64,000 nt of DNA, from contig NZ_JACCDF010000002.1 of NCBI RefSeq assembly GCF_013415105.1, forward strand, positions 372,001 through 436,000. The letters run 5' to 3'. Position 1 is the first letter of the stretch; every line of letters starts with the position of its first letter. The stretch comes from Vreelandella salicampi. GTDB lineage: Bacteria > Pseudomonadota > Gammaproteobacteria > Pseudomonadales > Halomonadaceae. Below are positions 8,264-17,504 of this stretch, piece after piece. The position numbers and the translations under genes were made by a program. Below the pieces are notes generated by a model, which saw nothing but the letters and a program-made list of their open reading frames with translations, ran no database searches and was not told the DNA's origin.

Positions 8264-9592
8264 TCACCTTGCGCGTGGTAGGTCGAAAATAATGGCGGTG
8301 CCGCCTGAAATCCCTTCTTCGATAGCGATATGCCCCTCGACATTGCGCAGGGCTTTTACCACCAGGGCGAGCCCCATCCCGGTGCCTGGGTACTGTTCGC
8401 TATGCGGTACTAAGCGCGAGAATATTTCTAATACCTGTTTGCGATACTCAGGGGCAATACCGCTGCCGTTGTCCTCGACGCGAAATTCTACGCGTTCATC
8501 GAGCGTACGTGCCGTGATTCGAATCCTAAGGGGGCGTTCAGGGTCGCGGTAAAGCCAGGCATTGTGCAACAGGGCGCGGAAAATCATTTTGAGCTGGCGC
8601 GCATCCGCTTGTACCGGCGGCAGAGGCTGAGGAATTTCCACTGCGCCGGCACGACTGATCTCTGTAAGCTCTGGGTCACGATGGCAGACGGTTTCAATCA
8701 CTTGGACGGGATCCAGTGTTTCGGGCTTTGGTGTGATATCGAGGCTGAGGTAGCGCTGAATCTCACTGACCAGCTCCTTGAGCTGTTTGGCCTGACGCTC
8801 AATAAAGCCCGTGGCCATCAGCATCTCTTCGTTATCCTCGTCGGCCATCGGACGAGACGGTTTTCGAGAGAGTTGCTGAGACAGCTGCTGGGCGAAGCTG
8901 ACGAGCCGCCGGCTGGGTTCCTGAAAGTGATGCGCCATCACATGGCTTAAGTGCTCAAGCTCCTGATTGCGAAAGGAAAGTTCGTTGATCAAGCGGCGTT
9001 TTTCCCGCTGAGAGCGACGTAAGCGTTGCAAAATCACCAAGAGAATGGCGATGACCCCAAGCTGCAGCAGCGTCGCTCCCATCGCCAGCCAAAGCGTCCG
9101 TTGCCGTGAAGCTTGAAGTTGTTGCGTTTGTAAGTCGACCTGCTCCTCCACGCGTTCGATATAATGCCGCTCAGCGGAGCTTTCAAATTCACTGGTATCG
9201 TAAAGCGAAGAGATCATCACCTCACGCCCATCGACGTTGTAACGATCAGTATATACGCCCATTACCTTGACTTCGCCATTGGCGAGACGATGGCGAAAGT
9301 AAAGGTGATTGCGCTCGGCTTGCGCAACACGCTTTAGTTCTTCTTCTAATTGCTCCGGCGTCAGCATGTTGATTTGATCAATATGCATGCCCTCTAGCTG
9401 CTCGAAGCCGTAAAAATCTTCTGCTGCCCGATTAGCTTCCAAAATTTCCCCGTTATCGACAGAAAGCATCCACATCGGCGTCGAGTGTTCCTCGAAAAAA
9501 GTTCTAAAGTCCAACATGGCCCAACCTGTCACCGGCAGCCACGAGAGGGCGATGGCACTCGCGACGAGGCATCTACGAATAATACGTCGCAT
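8264..9592 (-). CDS. Membrane PAS sensor histidine kinase with variant H box
   Basis: A 442-residue kinase: N-terminal hydrophobic segment (about 8-25), PAS domain (about 28-140), coiled linker, membrane helix (about 167-188), then HisKA and HATPase domains. The H box reads VMAHHFQEPSRRL, with His221 in the place of the usual phospho-acceptor and His222 replacing the normal Asp/Glu. The ATPase part has N box RALLHNAWLY, G1 DNGSGIAP and G2 GTGMGLALV. The N box is also unusual, with His before the conserved Asn. The start overlaps the stop of the upstream PhnD-kinase gene by one base. A second kinase in this operon carries the same H-box variant. Stimulus unknown. Confidence 0.85.
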   Translation of the reverse strand: MRRIIRRCLVASAIALSWLPVTGWAMLDFRTFFEEHSTPMWMLSVDNGEILEANRAAEDFYGFEQLEGMHIDQINMLTPEQLEEELKRVAQAERNHLYFRHRLANGEVKVMGVYTDRYNVDGREVMISSLYDTSEFESSAERHYIERVEEQVDLQTQQLQASRQRTLWLAMGATLLQLGVIAILLVILQRLRRSQREKRRLINELSFRNQELEHLSHVMAHHFQEPSRRLVSFAQQLSQQLSRKPSRPMADEDNEEMLMATGFIERQAKQLKELVSEIQRYLSLDITPKPETLDPVQVIETVCHRDPELTEISRAGAVEIPQPLPPVQADARQLKMIFRALLHNAWLYRDPERPLRIRITARTLDERVEFRVEDNGSGIAPEYRKQVLEIFSRLVPHSEQYPGTGMGLALVVKALRNVEGHIAIEEGISGGTAIIFDLPRAR

Positions 9593-12561
9593 TATGCTTT
9601 ACCTTCTTTGGTAGGGGACATCGGCAGTGTTAGCGTGAAGCGGCTTCCTTTGTCTTCCCCCTCGGATTCCACCCAAATTTGCCCGCCGTGGCGCTCGACA
9701 ATTTTGCGGCATACGGCCAAGCCCACACCGGTGCCCTCGTACTGCTCTCGGGTGTGTAGGCGCTGAAACACTTTGAACAAGCGCTCAATCTGATCTGGGG
9801 GGATGCCGATGCCGTTATCCGTCACGCTGATTTGCCACTGTTGTCTATCGGTCAGCGCTTTGCTGTCGATGGTGACGTCCACGGCGTTGCTGTCTGGTGA
9901 GCAATATTTCAGGGCGTTGCTGACCAGGTTTTGGAATAGCCGCGTCATCTCATCAGGGCTGGCATTAACGGTGGGCCAGTCTCCCGTCACTTTGATGGCG
10001 GCATTGGCTTGCTCGATATCCGGTGTCAAAAAATGCAGCGCTTCATCAAGGGCATCCTTTAATGGCATATCCTGCATGGGTTGCCCCTTGCGCCCCACGC
10101 GCGAGTAGTCCAGCAGCGATAGCAACATGTCGTCCATACGCTTTGCGCCATCGCGCATATAGTGCAGCATCATTTCGCCGTCTTCATCGAGCCCGCCGAG
10201 GTGGCGTTCCAGCAGTTGGGCGTAGCTGGTCACCATACGCAGCGGCTGGCGAAGGTCGTGCGACGCGGCGTAAGCAAAGTGCTCAAGCTCTTTATTAGAG
10301 CGCTCAAGCGATTCGCGATACTGCTCAAGCTGCAACTGGGTCGTGTGCTCATCGGTGACGTCGCGTAAGTAGCCATGCCACATGGTGCCGCCATCATCCA
10401 ACCGCTCAGGCGTGGCAATGCCTTCGACCCATATTTGCTGGCCGTCGGGGTGGTTGATGCGATATGTCTGTCGCCATGTGGTTAGTTCAGTGGCCGAGGT
10501 GGAAATACTGTCGGCTACCGCCGCGACGTCTTCAGGGGCAATGACATCGAATACCGCGCTGGCATCTTCTTGCACCTCCTCGGGTGTAAAGCCATAGATA
10601 TCTTGAATACCAACGCTGGCGTAGGGGAAGGCGCTGCGTCCATCGGGGTGATGCCAGAACTGGTACAACATGCCCGGCAGCAGCGCCGCATGCTTGCGTG
10701 TCTGTTCCATGGCGGCGTTGGCGCGTGCTTCGGCCTCTTTGCGTGCGGTGATGTCCGTATGCGTACCGGCGACCCATAGCGGCTCACCGGCCTCGGTGCG
10801 TGTAATGACGCGGCCACGATCTTGCACCCAGATCCAGTGGCCGTCACGGTGTTGCATGCGTGCTTCAAAATCGTAGGCATCACGCTTGCCTTCAAAGTGC
10901 TCGGTTAGTAACGCTTCCGAACGCTTGAGATCGTCGGGGTGGCAGAATGACATCCACGTATCAATGGTGGTGGGTACCAGTTCATCAAGGCGATATCCCA
11001 CCATCTCGGCCCAGCGTTCGTTGAAGCGTGTTTCGCCCGTTTGAACGTTCCATTCCCAGGTGCCAGCCGCGGTGCCCCATAGGATGTTTTGCAGCGCATT
11101 GCGTTCTTCTTCTAGTTTGATACGGGCATTCTCGTGTTCGGTGATGTCGTGTAGGGCTACCAAAAATGTTGGTTTTTGATGCAACACATCCAGTAACGTG
11201 TTGTGTGTAAACTTAATCAATACGGCTTCGACCAGAATGGGCGCGCCCTGTAGGTCTTTGTGCTCCCAGATGAAACGCTGGCGCTGTTGGGAGGCTTTTG
11301 TTAGTAGTTCTCTCACGCGAGCGATGGAGGATTGGCCGTTAGGCTGCGTGTTAGGCGAGAGATCGATAATGTCCTTGCCAAGTAAGTCGTCAGTGTTTTG
11401 CGCTTTAAACAGCGACAGTGCTGCGTAATTGCTTTCTGCAATGACAAAACGACCCTGTTCGTCGGTATGCAGCAGTAACTTGGCACTCGGTGAGTAGTAA
11501 AACAGAGCAGTAAAGCGTTCAAATAGCCGAGATTTACGAATATAAAGCCCGATAAAAAGCGCTAGCAACAATATGCACGCCGCTGCAAGAGCTATCGGTA
11601 GCCATATGGCATTGCCGAAGCGAGATTTCAGCTGCTGCCAAAGCGTTTGAGGCGTTGCCGCGAAAGGCGCAACGCCGAGGGCGCGCGCCGCCAACTCAAC
11701 CGAGAGATAGTCCTGCGGAGGGTCGAATCCGACCGAGTTATTACCATTCGGCACGACGCCATCAAGGTGCAAGAGGGCGTTGCTGACGCGGCGGATATCT
11801 TCCATTGGCACATGCGGCATGGCAGCTAGAGCCCACTCCGGATAGAGCCGGGTGGAATGTGCCAGTGGGAAGCGTGTATGCGAGTGCAAAGGGTGTGTGT
11901 GTATGACATTAAGCGTATTCGGCGCTAAGCGTCCGCTCGCTAACCAATCTTCCAAAATGCCGCTGCGCACAAAGCCAGCTTCGATCTCGCCGTCCAGGAG
12001 TGCCTGCATGACGGCGTCGTGGGAACCTAATTCTTGATAGTCGGCAAAGCGCTCTGGGTCGTACCCTTGCTGATGTATTTCATAGGCTTGGGTAAGAAAC
12101 CCGCCAAGAAAACGTTTGCCGGGCACGCCGATGATGCGCCCCTCGAGCTCAGCCAGTGTTTCTATGTTGGCTTCAGCTGGGGCAAGTATGGCGCCGGCGA
12201 GCGAGCTTAGGCTACGGCCGCCCTGGTATGCCTTGAGCGTCGCCAAGGCGCCACTGACATTATATTGCTGCCGCACGGCTAAAAAATGGCGCGGATTGGT
12301 GAGAATAAAGTCGATGTTGCCCGCTTCGAGCGCGTCATCCAGCGCCTCAAGTGACAACACCTGCATGTGCACCTGATGACGCGGAAGCGCCCGCTGCATC
12401 GCCTCAATCGCAGGGGCGAACTGCTCGCGAACCGTTTCAACGTCGCGGTAGGCAAAAACACCCAGCGTTGTCGAGGGGGCGGCCACCGCAGCCTGTGAAA
12501 GTATTAGCGTCGCGGCCAATAACCCCCGTATCAGCGAACGGAGGCAAGCAGGTAAGGGCAT
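9592..12561 (-). CDS. Hybrid sensor: PhnD-like periplasmic domain, PAS repeats and histidine kinase
   Basis: An approximately 989-residue protein. The frame is open to 12597, but ATG 12561 follows AAAGGA at good spacing and starts the signal peptide (MPLPACLRSL onward, ending AVAAP). Residues about 30-290 resemble the PhnD phosphonate/phosphite-type binding-protein fold (LGVFAYRDVETV, NIDFILTNPRHFL, GEIEAGFVRSGILE). A membrane helix follows near 310-335, then three PAS domains with PAC ends (LHDITEH, THTDITAR, RDVTDEH), HisKA with His768 in AASHDLRQPLR and HATPase (NLVSNALKY, DNGIGIPP, GTGVGLAV). The periplasmic domain makes a direct ligand sensor likely; the ligand is unknown. Sits mid-operon. 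Confidence 0.88.
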   Translation of the reverse strand: MPLPACLRSLIRGLLAATLILSQAAVAAPSTTLGVFAYRDVETVREQFAPAIEAMQRALPRHQVHMQVLSLEALDDALEAGNIDFILTNPRHFLAVRQQYNVSGALATLKAYQGGRSLSSLAGAILAPAEANIETLAELEGRIIGVPGKRFLGGFLTQAYEIHQQGYDPERFADYQELGSHDAVMQALLDGEIEAGFVRSGILEDWLASGRLAPNTLNVIHTHPLHSHTRFPLAHSTRLYPEWALAAMPHVPMEDIRRVSNALLHLDGVVPNGNNSVGFDPPQDYLSVELAARALGVAPFAATPQTLWQQLKSRFGNAIWLPIALAAACILLLALFIGLYIRKSRLFERFTALFYYSPSAKLLLHTDEQGRFVIAESNYAALSLFKAQNTDDLLGKDIIDLSPNTQPNGQSSIARVRELLTKASQQRQRFIWEHKDLQGAPILVEAVLIKFTHNTLLDVLHQKPTFLVALHDITEHENARIKLEEERNALQNILWGTAAGTWEWNVQTGETRFNERWAEMVGYRLDELVPTTIDTWMSFCHPDDLKRSEALLTEHFEGKRDAYDFEARMQHRDGHWIWVQDRGRVITRTEAGEPLWVAGTHTDITARKEAEARANAAMEQTRKHAALLPGMLYQFWHHPDGRSAFPYASVGIQDIYGFTPEEVQEDASAVFDVIAPEDVAAVADSISTSATELTTWRQTYRINHPDGQQIWVEGIATPERLDDGGTMWHGYLRDVTDEHTTQLQLEQYRESLERSNKELEHFAYAASHDLRQPLRMVTSYAQLLERHLGGLDEDGEMMLHYMRDGAKRMDDMLLSLLDYSRVGRKGQPMQDMPLKDALDEALHFLTPDIEQANAAIKVTGDWPTVNASPDEMTRLFQNLVSNALKYCSPDSNAVDVTIDSKALTDRQQWQISVTDNGIGIPPDQIERLFKVFQRLHTREQYEGTGVGLAVCRKIVERHGGQIWVESEGEDKGSRFTLTLPMSPTKEGKA

Positions 12562-12601
12562 TGAGGTGTCCTTTGCTGTATCAGTGTGCGATATCAATAC
12601 G

Positions 12602-13933
12602 TTATTCCGATGCTATGGGTGTATCGGCTGAGCTTTTTGCCTGTTCAACCCGATTACGTCCATTTTGTTTCACACGGTAAAGCGCGGCATCCGCACGGGC
12701 GAGGGCACCGTCGGGCCGTTTGTCGTTGGCCGATAGCATGGCTATGCCGACGCTGGTGGTGATACGGATCGTTTCCCCTTCCGCTTGTACGCGCATGGCC
12801 TCGACAGCGGCCCGCACTTTTTCTGCCACATGAGCGCTACCGCTTTGGTCGGTATCTGGCAGCAAAATGGCGAACTCTTCGCCGCCTAGGCGACCGAATA
12901 CGTCATTCTCGCGCAAGTTGTCGTCTATCGTGTTGGCAAACGTTTTGAGAATGTCATCGCCCGCCGCGTGGCCGTAGATGTCGTTGACGTGCTTAAAGTG
13001 ATCGATATCCAGCACCAATATGCTGGTGTAATAATCGTTACGCCGTTTGACCCGGCCGTATTCGCTGTCCATGGTTTCCATGAAGCTGCGGCGGTTGAAA
13101 AGCCCTGTTAAGGGATCGCGCATGGCAAGCGTGCGCAGCTGCTCTTCCATTTCCTTGCGAGAAGAGATGTCTTGCAGGATGCCCACCATTCGCTCCGGGT
13201 TGCCTTCTGCATCACGGCTGACTAAATGACCGGACTCAAATACCCAGACCCAGTGCCCTTGTTTGTGCTTGAGTCGGTACTCGCTTTCATATCGCTTCTC
13301 TTCACCCTTCACATGGCGCTTGAGCGCCTCATCGATAGCGTCAGTATCGTCAGGGTGCGTTCGCGTCATCCACTCCGATAATGTTTGCGGCGCGGTGTCA
13401 TCATCTACATTGAATCCTACGTTTTTCCGCAAGCGCTCGCTGGTGTAGCAGGCATCCGTTTTTAGGTTCCACTCCCAGATACCTAGGCCGCCTCCTTCGA
13501 TGGCCGCTGTCATCAGCTCTTCGGACTCTTTTAAGCGCCGTTCGAGCTGGTGGCGCTCCATGGCGTAACGCATCGCACGTAAAAGCGCGTCCGCTTCGAC
13601 ATTATTTTTGATCAGGTAATCTTGGGCCCCCGTCTCCAGTGCTTTAAGTGAAAAGTCCATATCATCGTGGCCGGTCAATACCACAATGGGTATACCGCGC
13701 GCCATTGCTTTGCAGCGTGAGATGGTGTCAAGCCCACTAGAGTCAGGCAGGTTCAGGTCGAGCAGAATGACGTCAGGAGCCGACGTTGTCGCTCTAAGGT
13801 GCGTATTGAGTTCTTCCAGGCTGGTGAACCAGTGGACCTCGTGATCTCCTTTAGAAAACTTCAGGCTATACTGGATTAAACCGGCATCGCCTGGCTCATC
13901 CTCAACCAGTACGACGGATAATTTTTGCATCAT
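12602..13933 (-). CDS. Response regulator with PAS and GGDEF output (diguanylate cyclase)
   Basis: A 443-residue protein: receiver domain (1-125, phospho-acceptor Asp59 in ILLDLNLPD, conserved Lys in LIKNN), PAS/PAC domain (about 145-265, ending GILQDISSR), and GGDEF domain (about 275-430) with the active site GGEEF and an RxxD inhibitory site (REND) five residues ahead of it. It should make cyclic di-GMP when phosphorylated, under product feedback. It lies 4 bases upstream of the PhnD-kinase gene and 23 downstream of a single receiver, so it is the likely output of the phosphorelay encoded here. No other DNA-binding output is present in the operon. Confidence 0.92.
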   Translation of the reverse strand: MMQKLSVVLVEDEPGDAGLIQYSLKFSKGDHEVHWFTSLEELNTHLRATTSAPDVILLDLNLPDSSGLDTISRCKAMARGIPIVVLTGHDDMDFSLKALETGAQDYLIKNNVEADALLRAMRYAMERHQLERRLKESEELMTAAIEGGGLGIWEWNLKTDACYTSERLRKNVGFNVDDDTAPQTLSEWMTRTHPDDTDAIDEALKRHVKGEEKRYESEYRLKHKQGHWVWVFESGHLVSRDAEGNPERMVGILQDISSRKEMEEQLRTLAMRDPLTGLFNRRSFMETMDSEYGRVKRRNDYYTSILVLDIDHFKHVNDIYGHAAGDDILKTFANTIDDNLRENDVFGRLGGEEFAILLPDTDQSGSAHVAEKVRAAVEAMRVQAEGETIRITTSVGIAMLSANDKRPDGALARADAALYRVKQNGRNRVEQAKSSADTPIASE

Positions 13934-13956
13934 GGTTACCTATAAGAAATCGTGTC

Positions 13957-14379
13957 CTAATCGGGCCGCTTAACCAAGCTGAACCAGTAGCCGACTAACC
14001 GCTGCATGTAGTGCGTGAAGTCATCAATGCTGCTTGGCTTGACCACATAGCCTGCCGCCCCGAGGGCATAGGCACGGTCAACATCCCCTTGCGATGCCGA
14101 TGTGGTCAATACCACCACGGGAATTGAACGCAGTCTCTCTTGCCCTTTGGCCTGCTCAAGAAAGGTAAAGCCATCCATCCTTGGCATGTTGAGGTCCAGC
14201 AGGATAAGGTCGGGCAGCGTGCCTTCTTTTTGGCGCGTCGCTAGCCATTCCAGCGCGCTTTCGCCCGTTTCTGTATGCGACAGGGCGATATCTTCCGCAA
14301 TATCGCGAAACACCTTCTGCGTGATGTAGGCATCAGCCTGGTCATCTTCGACCAATAGCACGCTATTTGCCTGACTCAT
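13957..14379 (-). CDS. Single-domain response regulator
   Basis: A 140-residue receiver starting at the ATG at 14379; the longer frame to 14454 runs through the 3-prime end of the kinase gene in another frame and is not preferred. Acidic pocket Glu11/Asp12/Asp13, phospho-acceptor Asp62 in LLDLNMPRMDG, switch Thr in VLTTS and Lys in VVKPSS are all present. It overlaps the upstream HAMP kinase gene by 17 bases and is therefore probably its direct partner. Lacks an output domain, so it either passes phosphate on or regulates by contact. Similar in type to the receiver at 7826-8257, giving one kinase-receiver pair at each end of the operon. Confidence 0.9.
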   Translation of the reverse strand: MSQANSVLLVEDDQADAYITQKVFRDIAEDIALSHTETGESALEWLATRQKEGTLPDLILLDLNMPRMDGFTFLEQAKGQERLRSIPVVVLTTSASQGDVDRAYALGAAGYVVKPSSIDDFTHYMQRLVGYWFSLVKRPD

Positions 14380-16198
14380 GGTTTGTATCCTTGGAAAACA
14401 ATAGAAGAAACACGGTACCGGCGGGGCCACTGGCATCGACGGTGATGTCGCCATCGACTTGGCGCATGATTTGGCGTGCCATGCTCAATCCCAAGCCGAT
14501 ACCCGGGTAATGATCGCTTGTCACCAGGCGCCCGAACAGGGAAAAGGCTTGTTGATGATGCTCGGGCGCCATACCCACGCCGTTATCTTTTATGTACACC
14601 CTGTTACGCTCGGTATCTTCAGCTGCCCAAATTTCGACAAAAGGTACCCGTTCGGGATGGCGATAGCAAAGCGCGTTGTCAACGAGAAGTGTGAATAAGG
14701 TGCCGAGGTGTGATGCGTCAGCCTGTACGCGCGGCAATGTCGCCACATAGATGTTGGCGTTTACCCGATTGATGCGTTCATGCATGGCGGGCTCGGCCAA
14801 CACTTTATCTATCACCTTGTTTAAATTGACCGGCTCGATGCGTGGTAGCGTGCGCGATAGTTCTAAATAGCGCCGAGCTCCATCCACTAACGCAGATAGG
14901 CGCGTAGATTGTTGGTGAATAAAGTCTGCCGCTTGGCGATCTTCGTGCTGACAGGTATCAGACGCTTGCAACTGTTGAGAGAACAACATGAGGCGCCTTG
15001 AAGGCTCCTGAAAGTGGTGCGTCATGACGTAGCCCAGGCGTTCCATTTCGTGCGCGTAGCGTTTGAGCCGTGTTTCCCGGCGTTTAAGCTGCTCGGACAT
15101 GGCGTTGACAGCGTCGGCAAGTTGCCCTAACTCATTGTTGGGGAACGTGTCGGTCATCGGGCGTTTATCGCCATAACTGATACGGTTGACACCATGCATC
15201 AGCTGATTAAGCGGTGCCACCATAAAGCGGCGCACCAGCCAGAAACTGATCGGCAGTACAAACAGGGCCGTGATCAGCACGGCAAAGAGTACCCCCTGGC
15301 GGGTGGCTTGTTGTTCAACGCGATAATGCTCGGACGGATAGTGCAGCATGAAGGTGAGGCCATCTGTGTAGGTACTGCCTACCGTAATACGTCGCCAGAA
15401 GCCATCGTTATCGTGTTGCCAGCGTGTTGATGCATCTTTCTGAGTAACCGGCTTCGCTTCCCCTTCTGCCATGAAGGCTTGCTGCTTGGGATGGTAAAGA
15501 TACGCCTTAACGTTGCTAGGTAGCGTTGTGTGGAGCATCTCATGGGTAAGCTTGCGCGCGAGAACCAGGGTTCCAATGGCGTTTGTTCCCTCAAAGTTTC
15601 GATACGACTTAACGAGAAACGGGGTGCCGTCGACAAAGTAATAGCGCTCATTCACCACGTTTTTCGGGTGCCAAGGTGTAATGTCCTGTGGATATCGTAG
15701 CGAAGGTGTATCGCTAGTGGCGCTGTTGATAACGAGTTTAGGCTGTGCGTTTTCATAACTGAGAAAACCCGATTCAAAGTGGTGGGCTCCCTGTTGGGCA
15801 TAGCTGATCAGCTCATTGTTACGATCAAACAGAAAAATGGCCGATGCCGTACCGTTTTGTACCGTATTGAGCAACTGTTCAGCGGCTATCTGCTTTTCGG
15901 GATTAAACACAAAGGGTTGGTAGTCTTCAGCCCTTTGGAAGTTGTTAACCAACGCCAGGGTTGCCTGCAAGCTCTCAAGCTGTAACAGCCACTGGCCTTC
16001 ATCAAATAGCTCTGTCTCTGCCTGCCACAGCACGTCTTTAATACGTTTGACACTCTCATCGATCAGGTCGCTCGCCGTTTGGCGGTGGTAGCTAATTAAT
16101 CTGTGGTCAATCAGGTAGGCACTGAGTAAAAGAGAGGCGCCTACCGTCACCAAGACAAAAGCAGGTAACTTAAAGGCGAGTGAATTTAGCCATATCAA
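14363..16198 (-). CDS. Membrane sensor histidine kinase with large periplasmic domain and HAMP, LuxQ-like context
   Basis: A 611-residue kinase. A membrane helix at about 12-30, a periplasmic region of about 270 residues (CHE-type/CACHE-like, rich in aromatic and His residues), a second helix at about 303-322, a HAMP domain (about 325-378), then HisKA and HATPase. The H box is VMTHHFQEPSRRL, the same Asp-to-His variant as the kinase at 8264-9592. ATPase motifs: LFTLLVDNALCY, DNGVGMAP and GIGLGLSM. The gene overlaps by four bases the upstream ribose-type binding protein gene, which suggests that the soluble protein presents its ligand to this kinase, as LuxP does to LuxQ. That functional link is inference. 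Confidence 0.88.
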   Translation of the reverse strand: MIWLNSLAFKLPAFVLVTVGASLLLSAYLIDHRLISYHRQTASDLIDESVKRIKDVLWQAETELFDEGQWLLQLESLQATLALVNNFQRAEDYQPFVFNPEKQIAAEQLLNTVQNGTASAIFLFDRNNELISYAQQGAHHFESGFLSYENAQPKLVINSATSDTPSLRYPQDITPWHPKNVVNERYYFVDGTPFLVKSYRNFEGTNAIGTLVLARKLTHEMLHTTLPSNVKAYLYHPKQQAFMAEGEAKPVTQKDASTRWQHDNDGFWRRITVGSTYTDGLTFMLHYPSEHYRVEQQATRQGVLFAVLITALFVLPISFWLVRRFMVAPLNQLMHGVNRISYGDKRPMTDTFPNNELGQLADAVNAMSEQLKRRETRLKRYAHEMERLGYVMTHHFQEPSRRLMLFSQQLQASDTCQHEDRQAADFIHQQSTRLSALVDGARRYLELSRTLPRIEPVNLNKVIDKVLAEPAMHERINRVNANIYVATLPRVQADASHLGTLFTLLVDNALCYRHPERVPFVEIWAAEDTERNRVYIKDNGVGMAPEHHQQAFSLFGRLVTSDHYPGIGLGLSMARQIMRQVDGDITVDASGPAGTVFLLLFSKDTNHESGK

Positions 16199-17058
16199 AA
16201 AATAACCTCCACGTCCCTGGCGTTGTCTTTCGTGACCTTAACGGTGGGTAAAAGCAGATGTTTAGGCACGGCTTCATCGTGTAGCAAGCGCACGGCGAGT
16301 TCAGCGGCTTTACGGCCCCCTGTTGGGTAAGTGAAACTAACGGATTGTGTGCCATCCAGAATGGCGGTTTTCGCCTCCTGAATGTAGTCGACACCGATAA
16401 TGGGAATGCGCGAAGGGTCGAGGCCGGCATGCGTCATGGCCATACGAGCGCCCGTGGCCATGCTGTCACTTTGGGCATAAACGGCATCAAATGTTATGCC
16501 ATCATCAATCACCTGTTGCACGGCGCGCAGCGCATCAACACGTAAGTAGTTCCCTGTTCGCGCTATGATGCGCATACTAGGATACTGTTTGATGACCGTC
16601 TCAAAGCTACTGCTGCGCGCTTCCGTCGCACTGGCGCCTTCCACACCTTTGAGCATCAGCACCGTACCGGATTGCCCCAACGCTTCGACGAGGTGTTGGG
16701 CGGCAGCATTACCGATGACGGTATTGCTGGGCCTCACAAAGCTGGTGAAACGTTGGCTATCTATTCCCCTGTCCACCAATATCACGGGTACTCCGGCATC
16801 ATAAACGTCTGCTATTACTTGGCTTAGCACCGCTTTCACTCGGGGACTGACCAGCAACACATCGACTTCATTGGCAAGTCGGCGAATATGCAAAGCCTGT
16901 TGAGCCACGCTTCCGTTGGCGAGCGTATCTTGAGCAAAGCCCACGCGCATAGAAGAAAAGGCAGCGTCTTTCGGTGAAGTCGCGAGGCTGGCTAACGGCC
17001 ACAATAAGCACGATACCAGCATCAAAAAGCAGAGGGAGAAAAACCGAAGCTGCATCAT
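16195..17058 (-). CDS. Ribose-type periplasmic binding protein (Peripla_BP_4), shortened N-lobe
   Basis: A 287-residue secreted protein with signal peptide (about 1-26, ending SLATS). The fold is that of ribose/autoinducer-2 type binding proteins: NEVDVLLVSPR, GVPVILVDRG, VYAQSDSMATGARMAM, PIIGVDYIQEA. Between the first strand (MRVGFAQDTLANG) and the VDVLLVSP strand only about 20 residues are present where the family normally has about 55-60 covering the first helices of the N-lobe. The frame is intact, so this looks like an in-frame internal shortening. It is the first gene of the operon and overlaps the membrane kinase by four bases, implying a receptor role rather than transport. Confidence 0.8.
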   Translation of the reverse strand: MMQLRFFSLCFLMLVSCLLWPLASLATSPKDAAFSSMRVGFAQDTLANGSVAQQALHIRRLANEVDVLLVSPRVKAVLSQVIADVYDAGVPVILVDRGIDSQRFTSFVRPSNTVIGNAAAQHLVEALGQSGTVLMLKGVEGASATEARSSSFETVIKQYPSMRIIARTGNYLRVDALRAVQQVIDDGITFDAVYAQSDSMATGARMAMTHAGLDPSRIPIIGVDYIQEAKTAILDGTQSVSFTYPTGGRKAAELAVRLLHDEAVPKHLLLPTVKVTKDNARDVEVIF

Positions 17059-17504
17059 GTTTGCTACCTTTTTACTGCATTGCGCTGGCGTGAGGGTGTT
17101 GAGGCAAATTAGTTGTAATCATACTCAACATCTTACTAAGCATCTAATAGCTGAAACCCGCTTAATTTAAACGCTAAGGCGTTTCGTCCCTTAGTACTGA
17201 GTAATTAGTGCTTGCGTATTAAGAACCTGTCACACCTAGCTTGCCTGAGAGATAGGCGATGCGGTACATCCACTATTTAACTAATCGAAAAAGCTTAGCC
17301 CTCACTCTGAGGCTTTGCGTTTGCACGTATTGTATAAGAAATGTGTGCAGCTACTGTGGACTCAAGGCGGGTATACGGTTGGGCAGGTCTCGAATCGCGT
17401 GCCTTCGCATAGGGAAAAACGTGTCTACGCAGAGGCGAATAGCCTGCTAAAGTTAAGCGATAAGCCCGAATAACCCCTCTCATCCCTCATTTTCAGGAGA
17501 CAGC
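17059..17504. other. Intergenic region upstream of the signalling operon
   Basis: About 446 bases between the divergent signalling operon and the CPXCG gene. It must carry the operon promoter on the minus strand. A small hairpin AAACGC-TAAG-GCGTTT lies near 17168-17183. Short open frames of about 60 codons occur on both strands but show no family resemblance or ribosome binding site. I see no further clear element. Confidence 0.4.

Noticed and set aside
17259..17483. Short frames of about 60 codons on both strands in the region ahead of the CPXCG gene
   Set aside because: No ribosome binding site, unusual composition and no resemblance to known proteins.
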